A program made the translations under genes and the position numbers. Of a stretch of 64,000 nucleotides of DNA, positions 17,350 through 26,806 are shown piece by piece (the first letter of the stretch is position 1; each line of letters begins with the position of its first letter). Below the pieces are notes generated by a model. That model ran no database searches and had not been told where the DNA came from. It worked only from the letters and a program-made list of their open reading frames with translations. Source of the stretch: Alkaliflexus imshenetskii DSM 15055 (GTDB lineage: Bacteria > Bacteroidota > Bacteroidia > Bacteroidales > Marinilabiliaceae); the NCBI RefSeq assembly GCF_000517065.1, contig NZ_KI912105.1, positions 523,635 through 587,634 of the forward strand, in the 5' to 3' direction.

Positions 17350-18720
17350 ATGAATATTTCAGAAATATACGATAAGCAACAAGCCTTTTTTAATTCTAAT
17401 AGAACAAAGAGTGTTAGTTTTAGAATTGAGCAATTAAAAAAGTTTAGACGCATTCTCAAAGAGAATGAGGATTTATTATTGAAAGCAATTCATGATGACT
17501 TCAGCAAACCTGAATTCGAAACCTATGTAACAGAACTAGCGTTGCTATACCACGAAATAAACCTCTTTATAAAAAATATTAAAAGATGGAGTAAACGAAA
17601 AAGAGTTACAACCGGATTGGCCAATTTCCCTGCCAGAAGTTATATCATTCCAGAGCCGTTGGGGACCACATTAGTAATCGGGGCATGGAACTATCCTTAT
17701 CAACTTTCATTAGTTCCTGCAATAACATCGCTAGCTGCAGGCAATACTGTGATTTTAAAGCCAAGTGAAATCCCAGCCAAAACTTCAGAAGTAATGGCTA
17801 AGATTGTCAATGAAAACTTCCAAAACGAATATTTTTATGTGGTTCAAGGTGGGATTAAAGAAACCACAGAACTCTTAGATTATCGATTTGACAAAATATT
17901 CTTTACGGGGAGTATTCCTGTTGGGAAGATAATCTATCAAGCCGCAGCAAAACACTTAACACCTGTTACACTTGAACTCGGAGGAAAGAGTCCAGCCTTT
18001 GTACTAGCCGATACAGATATTGAAATGACTGCCAAACGGATAGTTTGGGCAAAATTTTTGAACGCGGGGCAAACCTGTGTTGCTCCGGACTATATTTTAG
18101 TTGAAAAGACGATTGAACTTAAGCTCCTTGAAGCACTAAAATCTGAACTTGAAAAAACCCACAAGAAAAACGAAGAGGGTATAGGAGAAAATTATGTGCA
18201 AATTATAAATGAGACAAATTTTGACAGACTCCATAAATTAATCGATATTGAAAAACTATACCACGGGGGCAAAACAAACAGGGAGCAGAGATTTATTAGT
18301 CCTACCATTTTAAAAAATGTGTCTTTCGAAGATGAAGTAATGAAAGACGAAATTTTCGGCCCGATTCTTCCAGTACTGCCATTTTCAAACCTCGACCAAG
18401 CAATCAAATTGGTTAAAGAAAGACCAAAACCATTGGCATGTTATATCTATTCTAAAAACAGAAATACAATTAATAAATTACTCGAAGAAATATCATTCGG
18501 TGGAGGAGCTGTAAATGAGAGTTTAATGCACTTAACAAATAGCAACCTTCCATTTGGAGGAGTTGGATTCAGTGGAATAGGAAGTTATCATGGGAAGTTT
18601 GGTTTTGATACCTTCACTCATTACAAGAGCATCTTATATAAACCATTTTGGTATGAATTCAATAAAAACCCACCTTACACTAACGGAAAACTAAAGATAA
18701 TCAAACTGTTATTTAAATAA
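17350..18720 (+). CDS. Aldehyde dehydrogenase family protein
   Basis: The 456-residue protein is an NAD(P)-dependent aldehyde dehydrogenase of the shorter AlkH/coniferyl-type group. The catalytic Cys243 is in AGQTCVAPDY and the general-base Glu209 in ELGGKSPAF. Cofactor-binding motifs include WNYPYQLSLVP and FFTGSIPVGK. A hydrophobic, basic C-terminus (LKIIKLLFK) suggests membrane association, as in fatty-aldehyde enzymes. The start at MNISEIYDKQQ is preferred over 17296, whose 18 extra residues do not fit. Codon use is more A+T-rich than neighbouring recG, a possible sign of transfer. Confidence 0.88.
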   Translation: MNISEIYDKQQAFFNSNRTKSVSFRIEQLKKFRRILKENEDLLLKAIHDDFSKPEFETYVTELALLYHEINLFIKNIKRWSKRKRVTTGLANFPARSYIIPEPLGTTLVIGAWNYPYQLSLVPAITSLAAGNTVILKPSEIPAKTSEVMAKIVNENFQNEYFYVVQGGIKETTELLDYRFDKIFFTGSIPVGKIIYQAAAKHLTPVTLELGGKSPAFVLADTDIEMTAKRIVWAKFLNAGQTCVAPDYILVEKTIELKLLEALKSELEKTHKKNEEGIGENYVQIINETNFDRLHKLIDIEKLYHGGKTNREQRFISPTILKNVSFEDEVMKDEIFGPILPVLPFSNLDQAIKLVKERPKPLACYIYSKNRNTINKLLEEISFGGGAVNESLMHLTNSNLPFGGVGFSGIGSYHGKFGFDTFTHYKSILYKPFWYEFNKNPPYTNGKLKIIKLLFK

Positions 18721-18941
18721 ATTACACAGACAAAACACATTGTATAAGTAATGGCAGATGAAATGGCATATATGAAAAGTACATCCCACTTAAACTGCTA
18801 AGCGGTTTTAAAGCAAACTATCACTTAACCAACCTCTAATCAGTCAATTTGCCGATAATGAAACTATTCAAATCTGTTTGACATTAAACCATAGCATCCA
18901 TCAAAAGTCTAAAGTCAATAAATGCACAAAACAAAGGAAGC

Positions 18942-19649
18942 ATGTCGATGAATGTAATTGAAATTGATAAAATAGAGAAGAACTACGAAGTTGGCACCCA
19001 GATTGTACGAGCGCTTCAGGGAGTATCAACCAATATAGTAAGAGGAGACTATGTGGCCATTATGGGTCCGTCGGGCTCAGGAAAATCCACACTGATGAAT
19101 ATTATCGGGGCACTAGACACCCCTTCGGCAGGTTCATACGTTCTAAACGGCACCGACGTGAGTCACCTGACCGACGACAGGCTAGCTGAAATACGAAACC
19201 GCGAAATAGGATTTGTTTTTCAGACATTTAACCTGCTTCACCAATACACAGCGTTGGAAAATGTGATGTTGCCATTGGTTTATTCCGGAGTACCAAAAGC
19301 TGAGAGGATAGAACGGGCAAAGGAAGCCTTGGATCGTGTAAATCTGGCAAACAGAATGACGCACAAACCCAATGAATTGTCGGGCGGACAGAGACAACGT
19401 GTGGCCGTAGCCAGAGCGCTAATCAACAACCCATCCATCATATTGGCCGATGAACCCACCGGAAACCTTGACTCCAAAACATCCATCGACATAATGCGGT
19501 TATTCGACAATATCCATCAGGCAGGCAATACCATCATCCTTGTAACTCATGAGGAAGATATTGCACGGCATGCCCATCGTATTGTGCGTCTTCGCGATGG
19601 CCTGATTGAATTGGATGAACGCAATCAGCAAATTACAAAAATGAACTAG
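18942..19649 (+). CDS. LolD/MacB-type ABC transporter ATPase, unpartnered
   Basis: The 235-residue protein is a full ABC ATPase: Walker [10 protein letters not shown]-loop FVFQTFNLL, signature [15 protein letters not shown], Walker [12 protein letters not shown] and H-loop VTHEED. The [18 protein letters not shown] segment is typical of the LolD/MacB/FtsE-like exporter class, which works with FtsX-fold permeases on lipoproteins, peptides or drugs. No permease lies beside it, so its partner must be encoded elsewhere. It is followed by a strong terminator at 19714 and is therefore probably monocistronic. Confidence 0.9.
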   Translation: MSMNVIEIDKIEKNYEVGTQIVRALQGVSTNIVRGDYVAIMGPSGSGKSTLMNIIGALDTPSAGSYVLNGTDVSHLTDDRLAEIRNREIGFVFQTFNLLHQYTALENVMLPLVYSGVPKAERIERAKEALDRVNLANRMTHKPNELSGGQRQRVAVARALINNPSIILADEPTGNLDSKTSIDIMRLFDNIHQAGNTIILVTHEEDIARHAHRIVRLRDGLIELDERNQQITKMN

Positions 19650-19713
19650 ACGTACCGAAATTTAATGACCAAAAGCAAAACCCTATTGCTTGCGGATTGT
19701 TATATTTGAAATT

Positions 19714-19753
19714 AAAGAGTAGACGGAAAACCTTTCCGATACTCTTTTTTTTT
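19714..19753 (+). terminator. Intrinsic terminator after the ABC ATPase gene
   Basis: AAAGAGTA and CGGAAA pair with TTTCCG and TACTCTTT around a 4-nt loop, and a run of T follows. It lies 65 nt after the ABC stop codon. Confidence 0.8.
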
Positions 19754-19864
19754 CAATAAAACCAAACTGCTCTATCTGAATAGCTCAATAGAGCAGCTCA
19801 TAAAATAATTAAAGTTGCATTAAACATGAATAGAAACTTCATATAACCAAAGGCTTAAACATAC

Positions 19865-19985
19865 TATTTTCACATGAAACGAGCCATGAGTAACTATAAC
19901 TCACAAAGGGGCATGATTATTAAGGCGAGTTCCATCCCGATAAATTGGGACAAGTTCTGACAACTGAAAAACAAAATTTAAACAG
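19865..19985 (+). promoter_or_regulatory. Structured leader repeat, copy 1 (before the PduO-type gene)
   Basis: This is one of three related leaders; the others, on the minus strand, are at 46693-46812 and 53980-54104. Shared blocks in gene sense are an ACATGAAACGAGCC-like box, hairpin 1 (here TGAGT 19887-19891 with ACTCA 19899-19903), and AGTTCC. Then come hairpin 2 (TCCCGA, TAAA, TTGGGA, 19935-19950) and CAAGTTCTG, with the start codon 26 nt later. The fifth pair of hairpin 1 is T-A here and A-T in the other copies, and hairpin 2 keeps a G-T wobble. This suggests structure is conserved. Confidence 0.6.
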
Positions 19986-20546
19986 ATGAAAAAAAGCTTG
20001 ATATATACTAAAACCGGCGACAAAGGCACCACCGGCCTCATTGGCGGAACAAGAGTTGAGAAAGACCATTTCAGACTAGAGGCCTACGGCACTGTGGATG
20101 AGCTAAACGCTCATATTGGCATGATACGTTCATATCCTATTGATGAAACATCTGCCGCAACGATTGTGCGCATTCAGCACCTACTCTTCACAATTGGCTC
20201 CTATCTGGCCACCGACGAGTCGGTTTCGGACTTACGTGCACGCCTTAATACCGATGAGAAAGAGATAGAGTTTTTGGAATATGAAATGGATCGCCTCGAA
20301 GACGCACTACCTCCATTAAGAAATTTTGTAATCCCTGGTGGACATGGAGCAGTATCGCAGGCACATATTTGCCGAACAGTTTGCAGAAGAGCAGAACGTC
20401 GCGTGGTTTCCATGTCGGGCGAAGTTCCGGTTGATGAATGGGTAATCAGATACCTCAACCGTTTGTCAGACTATTTCTTTGTATTATCGCGACATTTATC
20501 AAATTATTTCGGAGTTAATGAAATTCCATGGATATCGGGCTTGTAA
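19986..20546 (+). CDS. Cob(I)yrinic acid a,c-diamide adenosyltransferase, PduO type
   Basis: The 186-residue protein has the PduO-type ATP site at its N-terminus (YTKTGDKGTTGL, residues 7-18), the EAYGTVDELNAHIG motif and the helix-bundle motif VCRRAERRV. These enzymes transfer adenosyl from ATP to cob(I)alamin, making the coenzyme for B12-dependent mutases and dehydratases; they act in the cytoplasm as trimers. Family length matches. The gene sits just after structured leader copy 1. I saw no cobalamin riboswitch box in the leader. The DUF2795 gene follows after 84 nt. Confidence 0.92.
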   Translation: MKKSLIYTKTGDKGTTGLIGGTRVEKDHFRLEAYGTVDELNAHIGMIRSYPIDETSAATIVRIQHLLFTIGSYLATDESVSDLRARLNTDEKEIEFLEYEMDRLEDALPPLRNFVIPGGHGAVSQAHICRTVCRRAERRVVSMSGEVPVDEWVIRYLNRLSDYFFVLSRHLSNYFGVNEIPWISGL

Positions 20547-20630
20547 GAATGAATTTTTTTTATAATTTCGCCGTAATCAGAAAAATTAAACGAAACAAAA
20601 TATTGTTTAAGAGTTAAAACCCGAATAACT

Positions 20631-20852
20631 ATGTATTGGACTCTTGAATTGGCCGCTAAGCTAGAGGATGCTCCATGGCCAGCTACCAAAGAAGAATTAA
20701 TTGATTTCGCCATCCGTTCAGGTGCACCTCTTGAGGTGATTGAAAATCTTCAGGAAATTGAAGATGAAGGTGAGATTTATGAGAGCATCGAAGACATCTG
20801 GCCGGATTATCCAAGCAAGGATGACTTTTTCTTCAATGAAGATGAATATTAA
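20631..20852 (+). CDS. DUF2795 domain protein
   Basis: The 73-residue acidic protein is the short DUF2795 type widespread in Bacteroidota: WTLELAAKLEDAPWPATKEELIDFAIRSG followed by PLEVIENLQEIEDEGEIYESIEDIW. It is small, soluble and very rich in Asp/Glu at the C-terminus. Its function is unknown. It is followed directly by an intrinsic terminator and is convergent with the OstA-like gene. Confidence 0.85.
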   Translation: MYWTLELAAKLEDAPWPATKEELIDFAIRSGAPLEVIENLQEIEDEGEIYESIEDIWPDYPSKDDFFFNEDEY

Positions 20853-20856
20853 TTTA

Positions 20857-20890
20857 ACAAAAAAGGAGCTGAAATTCGGCTCCTTTTTTT
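20857..20890. terminator. Bidirectional terminator between DUF2795 and the OstA-like gene
   Basis: AAAAAAGGAGC pairs with GCTCCTTTTTT around an 8-9-nt loop. A and T runs on either side let it work in both directions between the convergent genes. Confidence 0.85.
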
Positions 20891-20891
20891 G

Positions 20892-22478
20892 TTATCTTTT
20901 AGGTAGGGTTCTATCGAATAAGAACTCATTATAATTTATTTGCTCCACCGACTCTGGCGGGGCATCTCTCAGAAATATGTCCTCTCTGCGCTTTGGACGA
21001 TACTCTTCGAGCCATCTGAAACCACTTAAAAAGCGTCCATCGCGCTTAACCAAATATGGTGGATTAAGATTTCCGGATGGCTGTGTGCGCAAAATAATAC
21101 CCGTCACCTGATTGTCTTCAAGTAATATGCTTAAAGTACTTGCTTCGGCACGATTCATCCCAATTATTACATTGTCTTCTTTAGGATAGTAGATAGTCTG
21201 GCCGTTGCCATCCACATCAATACGGTAAAGTTTATTGTTGCGAATGTGACCAGTCATATTGCGACCTTTAATCTGGTTATAACTCCCCGTATCCTCAGGC
21301 GCAATCACAAAACTGTTTTCCAAAAGCTCGGCCTTAAACAAAGCCCTGTTTCGGGTATGAAGCCTAATAGTGTTAGCTGTCATCTGATTGCCTTGTGCCC
21401 AAATCACCGGGTCTTTATAGAAACTATTGATCGAATCCTTTAGATCATAGACCATTGAATCACATCTCCCTTGAAAATCGGGGCGGTAAAACTTCACATT
21501 GCGGTATGCACGTATCCTTTGAAACTCAGTATCGGGAATTGGATCCACCCTAAGAGTATCTGCATGCAGAAATAGCGTATCGTTTTGGTGAACCTGCATT
21601 AAAACAGCTCGCCGGGTAGCCAATGCTCTTTTGGTCAACTCATTATAATAACCATAGTCGCCGGTCACTATTACATGGTTGGTAGTATCGTGCAAGAACA
21701 TATTGGAAAAAACCTCCCCAAAACCACTGCGGCGATCATAAAAAATTGTATCCCCTTTAAGTGTTTGTTCTTCGCCCTCGATGGAGCCGTTGCGTTCCAA
21801 ACGTGCCACGTCATTCTTTGTGTCATAATAACCGGCTTCGGCATAAATCACGTTGCGTTCGCTCTTAATGGTTGTAGGGCCTACAATTTTCACTATTTCG
21901 GGAACGGTAAAATATAAAAGCGTATCGGAATACATCACATATTGCGGGTTTGTTACAACCACATTGTCGCGAAAATGGGCCTCTTCGGTTTTGGGATAGT
22001 AGTATCCCCATGAACTCACAAGAATATTGTCGCCACTCGTAATTTTTCCGCCATTGTAATAATATGCCACATCGTTACGCCGGTCATAATCCAGAAAGTC
22101 AGTAGTAAGTACAACCTCTCCGTTCACCATGCGGACATTTTTACGCACCATCGCTTTATCTTCATTCCCTCTGTAATACAACACTTTACCATAGAGATGT
22201 ATGGAGTCATCCTGAATTACGTGAATGGAACCATAAGCATGAACCATATTGGAGTCACGATAGAAAAAAGCACTGTCGCAATGCATTAGCGTGCGATGAT
22301 GACGGAAGCGCACATTACCAAAGAGCGCCTGCACATTTTTGCCAAAACGCTCAGAGGCTTCCATGACATCGGCATGCTCAATGTGTATAGTGGTTCGTCC
22401 ACCCCTTTGCTGCTGGGCTGGCACAAAACCAACCCATAAGAGTATCAACAGCACGGCGAAAAATCGAATAAACTTCAT
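20892..22478 (-). CDS. OstA/LptA-like periplasmic protein
   Basis: The 528-residue protein has a cleavable signal peptide (to about residue 22, VGFVPAQQ) and repeated beta-jellyroll strands of the OstA/LptA fold from about residue 28 on. Examples are TTIHIEHADVMEASERFGKNVQALFGNVRF, then many DxxxY/DTLxY turns such as MHCDSAFFYRDSNMVHAYG. It is longer than LptA (about 180 residues) and has no beta-barrel LptD domain visible. It probably takes part in moving lipopolysaccharide or another lipid across the periplasm. It closes the block of SurA-type chaperones on the same strand, with 47 nt after the previous gene. Confidence 0.8.
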   Translation of the reverse strand: MKFIRFFAVLLILLWVGFVPAQQQRGGRTTIHIEHADVMEASERFGKNVQALFGNVRFRHHRTLMHCDSAFFYRDSNMVHAYGSIHVIQDDSIHLYGKVLYYRGNEDKAMVRKNVRMVNGEVVLTTDFLDYDRRNDVAYYYNGGKITSGDNILVSSWGYYYPKTEEAHFRDNVVVTNPQYVMYSDTLLYFTVPEIVKIVGPTTIKSERNVIYAEAGYYDTKNDVARLERNGSIEGEEQTLKGDTIFYDRRSGFGEVFSNMFLHDTTNHVIVTGDYGYYNELTKRALATRRAVLMQVHQNDTLFLHADTLRVDPIPDTEFQRIRAYRNVKFYRPDFQGRCDSMVYDLKDSINSFYKDPVIWAQGNQMTANTIRLHTRNRALFKAELLENSFVIAPEDTGSYNQIKGRNMTGHIRNNKLYRIDVDGNGQTIYYPKEDNVIIGMNRAEASTLSILLEDNQVTGIILRTQPSGNLNPPYLVKRDGRFLSGFRWLEEYRPKRREDIFLRDAPPESVEQINYNEFLFDRTLPKR

Positions 22479-22525
22479 TAAGGAAGAGTTATTTAATCTC
22501 CGTATTTATAGGCTAAACCGGGGTT

Positions 22526-23884
22526 TTATTTGCGCCATCCTTCAAAGTCGAACCGGCAATTTACCCAGTTTGGACTAATTGAAATGTAGGTCTCGTGTTG
22601 CTTCTTAATTATCCATTGGTGAAATGTCTCCTCCCGTTTTTGATTTTCGAGAAGGGTTTGCAACAGCTGATAGTCATCCCGAATATTTGCACGGTGGGGT
22701 TCGTTACGCGAGCGCAGTTTTACCAGCGCAAAATAGTCTTTACCCAATCGTTCGTCCTTCATCATGAAGGCATTTGAAACGTCACCCACTTCCATATTTT
22801 CGATTTGGCGGTTGATGGCAGGAGCAATATGCGGTATTTCAAACTTAGTGGATTGATTCATTGGGTTTACCATCAAGCCTCCATTGATACGTGTATCTTT
22901 ATCCATTGAGAACCGTATTGCAGCCTCTTCAAATGACATTTTTCCATCTCTGATGATGGTGGCAATAGAGTCGGCACGTTGTTGGGCCTCAACAATGGCA
23001 GCCGGACGGGGTTTTGGACGTAAAAGAATGTGGCGCACATTTATCCTGTCGCCTTGACGTTCAATAAGCTGAATGATGTGAAAGCCAAACTCAGTTTCAA
23101 CAATTTTTGAGACCCTTCCAGGTTCCTGAAGGTTAAAAGCAACCTGCGCAAACTCTGGTACAAGCTCAGCACGGGCCATGAAACCGAGCTCGCCTCCTCG
23201 TGCAGCCGACATTGGGTCTTCTGAATAGAGCACCGCAAGTGTGGCAAAATCACGACCGTCGGCTACCTGGCGTTGATACTCACGTAAGCGCGCCTTCACA
23301 TTTTCTGTATCCTCCAACTCAATTTTAGGAAACAGAGTTATTTGTTGTACCTCAAACTGAGCAGGTACCATCGGAAGACTATCCTGTGGCGTACGTCGAT
23401 AAAAAGCTCTGATTTCGGCAGGTGTAACTCTGATATCTTCTGCAATTTTGCTCTGCATTTGTTGCGTCAGCATTTGGTTACGTACCATTACCCGTTGCTC
23501 GCGTTTTATTTGGTGCAGTGGTTTGTTAAGCCACTCTTCAAGTTTTTCGCGTGAACCGGCGCGATTAATAAACTCATTAATCTGGCGGTCAACCTGCATG
23601 ATAACCATGTTTTCACTCACCTCAACACTATCTACTTTCGCTTGTTCTAAAAGTAAATTTTGCATAAGAAGCTGCTCAAAAATGTGACATTTGAGATCTC
23701 CGGTAAAGGATACTCCCTGCATCATGGCCTGTTGGTACTGATACTCCACATCGGATCGAAGAATGGGGTTGTCACCAACAACAGCAATCACTTCATCAAT
23801 CACATTGGATTGGGAACGTGCCGCAGAAGACACAAATAAACCTAAAACAAACAAGCTAAGTAAACGGGGCTTCAATAATAACAT
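22526..23884 (-). CDS. SurA-like periplasmic chaperone with two parvulin domains
   Basis: The 452-residue protein has a signal peptide (ending around SSAARS) and an N-terminal SurA-type helical chaperone region beginning IDEVIAVVGDNPILRSDVEYQ, a SurA hallmark. Two parvulin regions follow: one clear (SEDPMSAARGGELGFM ... VETEFGFHIIQL, about 170-280), the second (VRHILLRPKPRP ... FSMDKDTRINGGLM) less canonical. SurA helps outer-membrane proteins fold. It lies between two other chaperone-like genes and is probably co-transcribed with them and the OstA-like gene. Confidence 0.9.
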   Translation of the reverse strand: MLLLKPRLLSLFVLGLFVSSAARSQSNVIDEVIAVVGDNPILRSDVEYQYQQAMMQGVSFTGDLKCHIFEQLLMQNLLLEQAKVDSVEVSENMVIMQVDRQINEFINRAGSREKLEEWLNKPLHQIKREQRVMVRNQMLTQQMQSKIAEDIRVTPAEIRAFYRRTPQDSLPMVPAQFEVQQITLFPKIELEDTENVKARLREYQRQVADGRDFATLAVLYSEDPMSAARGGELGFMARAELVPEFAQVAFNLQEPGRVSKIVETEFGFHIIQLIERQGDRINVRHILLRPKPRPAAIVEAQQRADSIATIIRDGKMSFEEAAIRFSMDKDTRINGGLMVNPMNQSTKFEIPHIAPAINRQIENMEVGDVSNAFMMKDERLGKDYFALVKLRSRNEPHRANIRDDYQLLQTLLENQKREETFHQWIIKKQHETYISISPNWVNCRFDFEGWRK

Positions 23885-23915
23885 ATTTCAAATTTTGTGG
23901 TCAAAATTAAGAAAA

Positions 23916-24773
23916 CTAATGGAAATTCACGATTTTATCACGTAATGCTTCTTCATAAAGGTCTTGTCCAAGGCGCTGAATGAATTCCATACGTTTTTTG
24001 TTCAATAAAATGGCTTTGATTCTATCTTCAACATAATTTAATGGTGCGGTGCTGCCTGCAAGTTTATAATCGTGCACCGAAAAGTAATAATTATAGAGCG
24101 AATCTCTGGCTTCATGATTTCTTGTCCAACGCAGGAAGCTCTCCTGGTTTCGGATTGGCTCAGGCAGTAATGCATTGATGCGATTAAATGACACCCATGT
24201 TTCAATAAACTGCTCATACTTTCGGGCATATTGAAACGAATACGCCTCGAGGTTAATAATATCTTCCTGTTTCAGGGAGCGATACCACCGGCGAAGCTGA
24301 TCCTGATTTGGTGCATTCACGGGCACTTTTATAAATACGCCCTTTATGATATTATCCTGCAGATTAAAATTATCCTGCATCTCGTTATAATACTGGGCTA
24401 TTTCCCGGCTGGTAACCAAAGGGGAGTGTTTCTGATCAAGCATTTTTTGCTGATAGAGATGAACCAATAGGGAGGTGCGGTACTCATCGAGCAGCCGCTC
24501 CACATTTTTTTCGGCTGGTGAAAGGTTGAGTTCTGCCTGCCTGAGCATTAACTTGCTGCGAACCCAACGGCCAATAAAATCATCGGCAAGGGCAATACTA
24601 TCGCTATAACTAAGGTTTTCAGGGATGGCGTTCTTCAAATCTCCAAAAGTGAGTGTGCTGCCATCTACTGTTACGATGGGTCTTTTAAGTTCATCATCCT
24701 TTGGAGAGCCACAGCCCAACATTGCAATGAAACCCAAAGCACACAAATACACGGTAAATTTATTAGCCATCAT
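23916..24773 (-). CDS. SurA_N-like lipoprotein without parvulin domain
   Basis: The 285-residue protein has a lipoprotein signal (FIAMLGCGS, lipid Cys21) and a helical body resembling the chaperone part of SurA/PpiD: a short strand VTVDGSTLTFGDL, then FIGRWVRSKLMLRQAELNLSPAEKNVERLLDEYRTSLLVHLYQQKMLD. No parvulin signature (such as HI..R or GG.LG) is present. It is likely a non-catalytic chaperone anchored to a membrane, working with its neighbours in outer-membrane protein delivery. The gaps to neighbours are small (31 nt downstream). Confidence 0.75.
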   Translation of the reverse strand: MMANKFTVYLCALGFIAMLGCGSPKDDELKRPIVTVDGSTLTFGDLKNAIPENLSYSDSIALADDFIGRWVRSKLMLRQAELNLSPAEKNVERLLDEYRTSLLVHLYQQKMLDQKHSPLVTSREIAQYYNEMQDNFNLQDNIIKGVFIKVPVNAPNQDQLRRWYRSLKQEDIINLEAYSFQYARKYEQFIETWVSFNRINALLPEPIRNQESFLRWTRNHEARDSLYNYYFSVHDYKLAGSTAPLNYVEDRIKAILLNKKRMEFIQRLGQDLYEEALRDKIVNFH

Positions 24774-24862
24774 CTCTAGCTCTTGTATAACTTAAACTTG
24801 CTACTAATAATCCGATTCACCATCGGAACAATTATTGTATCAGCAAAAAAATGCCTTCCAAT

Positions 24863-26806
24863 CTATTTTTTGCGTTTCTTAATCAGCTTGTAATTAAAAA
24901 CTGGCTGATACTTTAAGTTCAATGATTCTACCCACTCTGCTTCAAGCCTGTTTTGATAAGCACTCATTACCTGACCTCTTACCTCTTCAAACAGCGGTAC
25001 TGGGTTTGAACTGATTTCGCCTTGCCAAAACAACTTATAAGAGCTGGCCGACAAGATGTTTTCGTCAGGTAAAACACTCCCATCCAATGGATTATTTGCA
25101 TCCATCAAGAAAGGAAAACGCCCTTCGCTACAGGTATAACATTGCTCCGACCGGGCATTGTCTATCAATATTTGTACCAGATTTGCCTGGCTATCCCTTT
25201 TTATAGCGTTTGAAGCACGTTTGGCAAGTCTTTTCGTTTTTACTTCACAAATAAATCCGGTTAAAACAGGCGGCTTTGCAAACAACATCGGGTTTTCATT
25301 AAAAAGGTTTACCAGGGCGGTGGAATCGCTACCCACCTTTTGCCATACCTCTTTATTACTCAACTCAAATATCAACAATCCGTCATGATACTCATTCACC
25401 AGATATCGATACTCAGGTACATTCTTCGCCAAATCGCGTTTCTCAACTTTCAGTATTGCTTCATTTACCATACCATCGAGCAAGCGGTTGACAGCAGGCG
25501 CACCTTCAAGTGAATTAAACGAAATGGTATTCTCAATGGCTTCAAGAAACTGATGTAGTTTAAACTCATAATCATGATACCTAAACAACAAGTTATCGCC
25601 ATCAGACTTTAATCTTTCAATAAAGGCTTTTGAGTTAGAATTATCAGCAATCATCTCTTTAATGATACGTTCAAGCAATGGTTCATTGAGCTTAAATCTG
25701 GTGCTGTTTCGTTTTGCGGCAACAAAAGCGTCATGCCCGGTCTGGTCGCGTCCATCGCGCCCCATCATGTTCATGATGGTTGCCCTCTCTGCGGTAAAGT
25801 CGCCAACAGGGATGTGCTCCAGTCGTTTAATGATGTGCCAGCCAAAGTCGGTACGTACAGGTGTCGAAATTTCGCCGTCACTGGTTAATTCGAAAGCAGC
25901 AAGCGCAAACTCCGGCACCATCTCCTGAAGCGAAAAAGCGCGCATTTCACCACCTTGATTTGCGCTCTGTCCATCGTCGGAATGTTCACGGGCGAGGGAT
26001 GCAAAATCTTTGCCCTTCAACAATTCATGGTATATTGAATCGATTGTAGCATACGCCTTAGCTTCGTCGCTGGCAGTTACGTTACGTGGAAACATCTTCA
26101 TAATGTGAGCCACCCGGATACGACCGGGGTTGGGCTGTCGGGAGTGTACCTTAAGAATGTGGTAACCAAAATCGGTTCGTATGATGTCAGATATGTCGCC
26201 TTCGGCAGTTGCATAAGCCGCTTTCTCAAAAGGATAGATCATACGAAAAGCAGAAAAATAGCCAAGATATCCATTGTTACCTGCAGCAGATGGATCTTCT
26301 GAGTAGGTGGCAGCCAGTTTACCAAAGTCTTCACCAGACAATGCTCTTTTGTGAACAGAATCCATCTTTTGCCATGCTATAAGCGTGTCGGAAGCGGCTG
26401 AACCAGGTTGAAGGCGAATAAGGATATGACTTGCTTCAATCATCTCCTGCATATTACGGTGTGCTTCACGAGCTACCTTCTCCAGTGCAACAGAATCAAC
26501 CAGGAAAGAAGTTTTAAGGTCTTCGGCATATTTTCCAAACTCCTTAACAAACGAAGGCACTGTGTCCAGCCCCTGCTGTATTGCCTCTACAACCTTCAGT
26601 TTATAATTTATAAAACGAACAGCAAAATCTTCAGGCGTTTCATTAAAACCGGGCAAATGACGGTTCTTGTTATATACATGCCAAAACTCACCTTCGGAAA
26701 ACTGGTGGTTACCAATGGTGAGAATATTGCGATTATCTTGTGCAGATACATTTGCAGCACTCAGAAAAATAAAAAATGAGACAAGGGAAAAGAATGTACT
26801 TTTCAT
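24863..26806 (-). CDS. PpiD/SurA-like peptidyl-prolyl isomerase with two parvulin domains
   Basis: The start at 26806 (MKSTFFSLVSFFIFLSAANVSAQ) gives a standard signal peptide; the ATG at 26896 adds 30 unlikely residues. The 647-residue product holds two good parvulin domains. The first is ASHILIRL ... SEDPSAAGNNGYLGYFSAF ... RTDFGYHILKVH, about residues 120-230; the second is VAHIMKMFP ... HSDDGQSANQGGEMRAF ... RTDFGWHIIKRL. A long C-terminal chaperone-like region follows and ends in KKRKK. It opens the chaperone block and lies downstream of guaB, with a terminator and a repeat array between them. Confidence 0.88.
   Translation of the reverse strand: MKSTFFSLVSFFIFLSAANVSAQDNRNILTIGNHQFSEGEFWHVYNKNRHLPGFNETPEDFAVRFINYKLKVVEAIQQGLDTVPSFVKEFGKYAEDLKTSFLVDSVALEKVAREAHRNMQEMIEASHILIRLQPGSAASDTLIAWQKMDSVHKRALSGEDFGKLAATYSEDPSAAGNNGYLGYFSAFRMIYPFEKAAYATAEGDISDIIRTDFGYHILKVHSRQPNPGRIRVAHIMKMFPRNVTASDEAKAYATIDSIYHELLKGKDFASLAREHSDDGQSANQGGEMRAFSLQEMVPEFALAAFELTSDGEISTPVRTDFGWHIIKRLEHIPVGDFTAERATIMNMMGRDGRDQTGHDAFVAAKRNSTRFKLNEPLLERIIKEMIADNSNSKAFIERLKSDGDNLLFRYHDYEFKLHQFLEAIENTISFNSLEGAPAVNRLLDGMVNEAILKVEKRDLAKNVPEYRYLVNEYHDGLLIFELSNKEVWQKVGSDSTALVNLFNENPMLFAKPPVLTGFICEVKTKRLAKRASNAIKRDSQANLVQILIDNARSEQCYTCSEGRFPFLMDANNPLDGSVLPDENILSASSYKLFWQGEISSNPVPLFEEVRGQVMSAYQNRLEAEWVESLNLKYQPVFNYKLIKKRKK

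Noticed and set aside
19865-19985. Cobalamin riboswitch before the PduO-type gene
   Set aside because: No B12-box-like sequence is present, and the same leader precedes mnmD and an NlpE-like gene, which have no B12 link.
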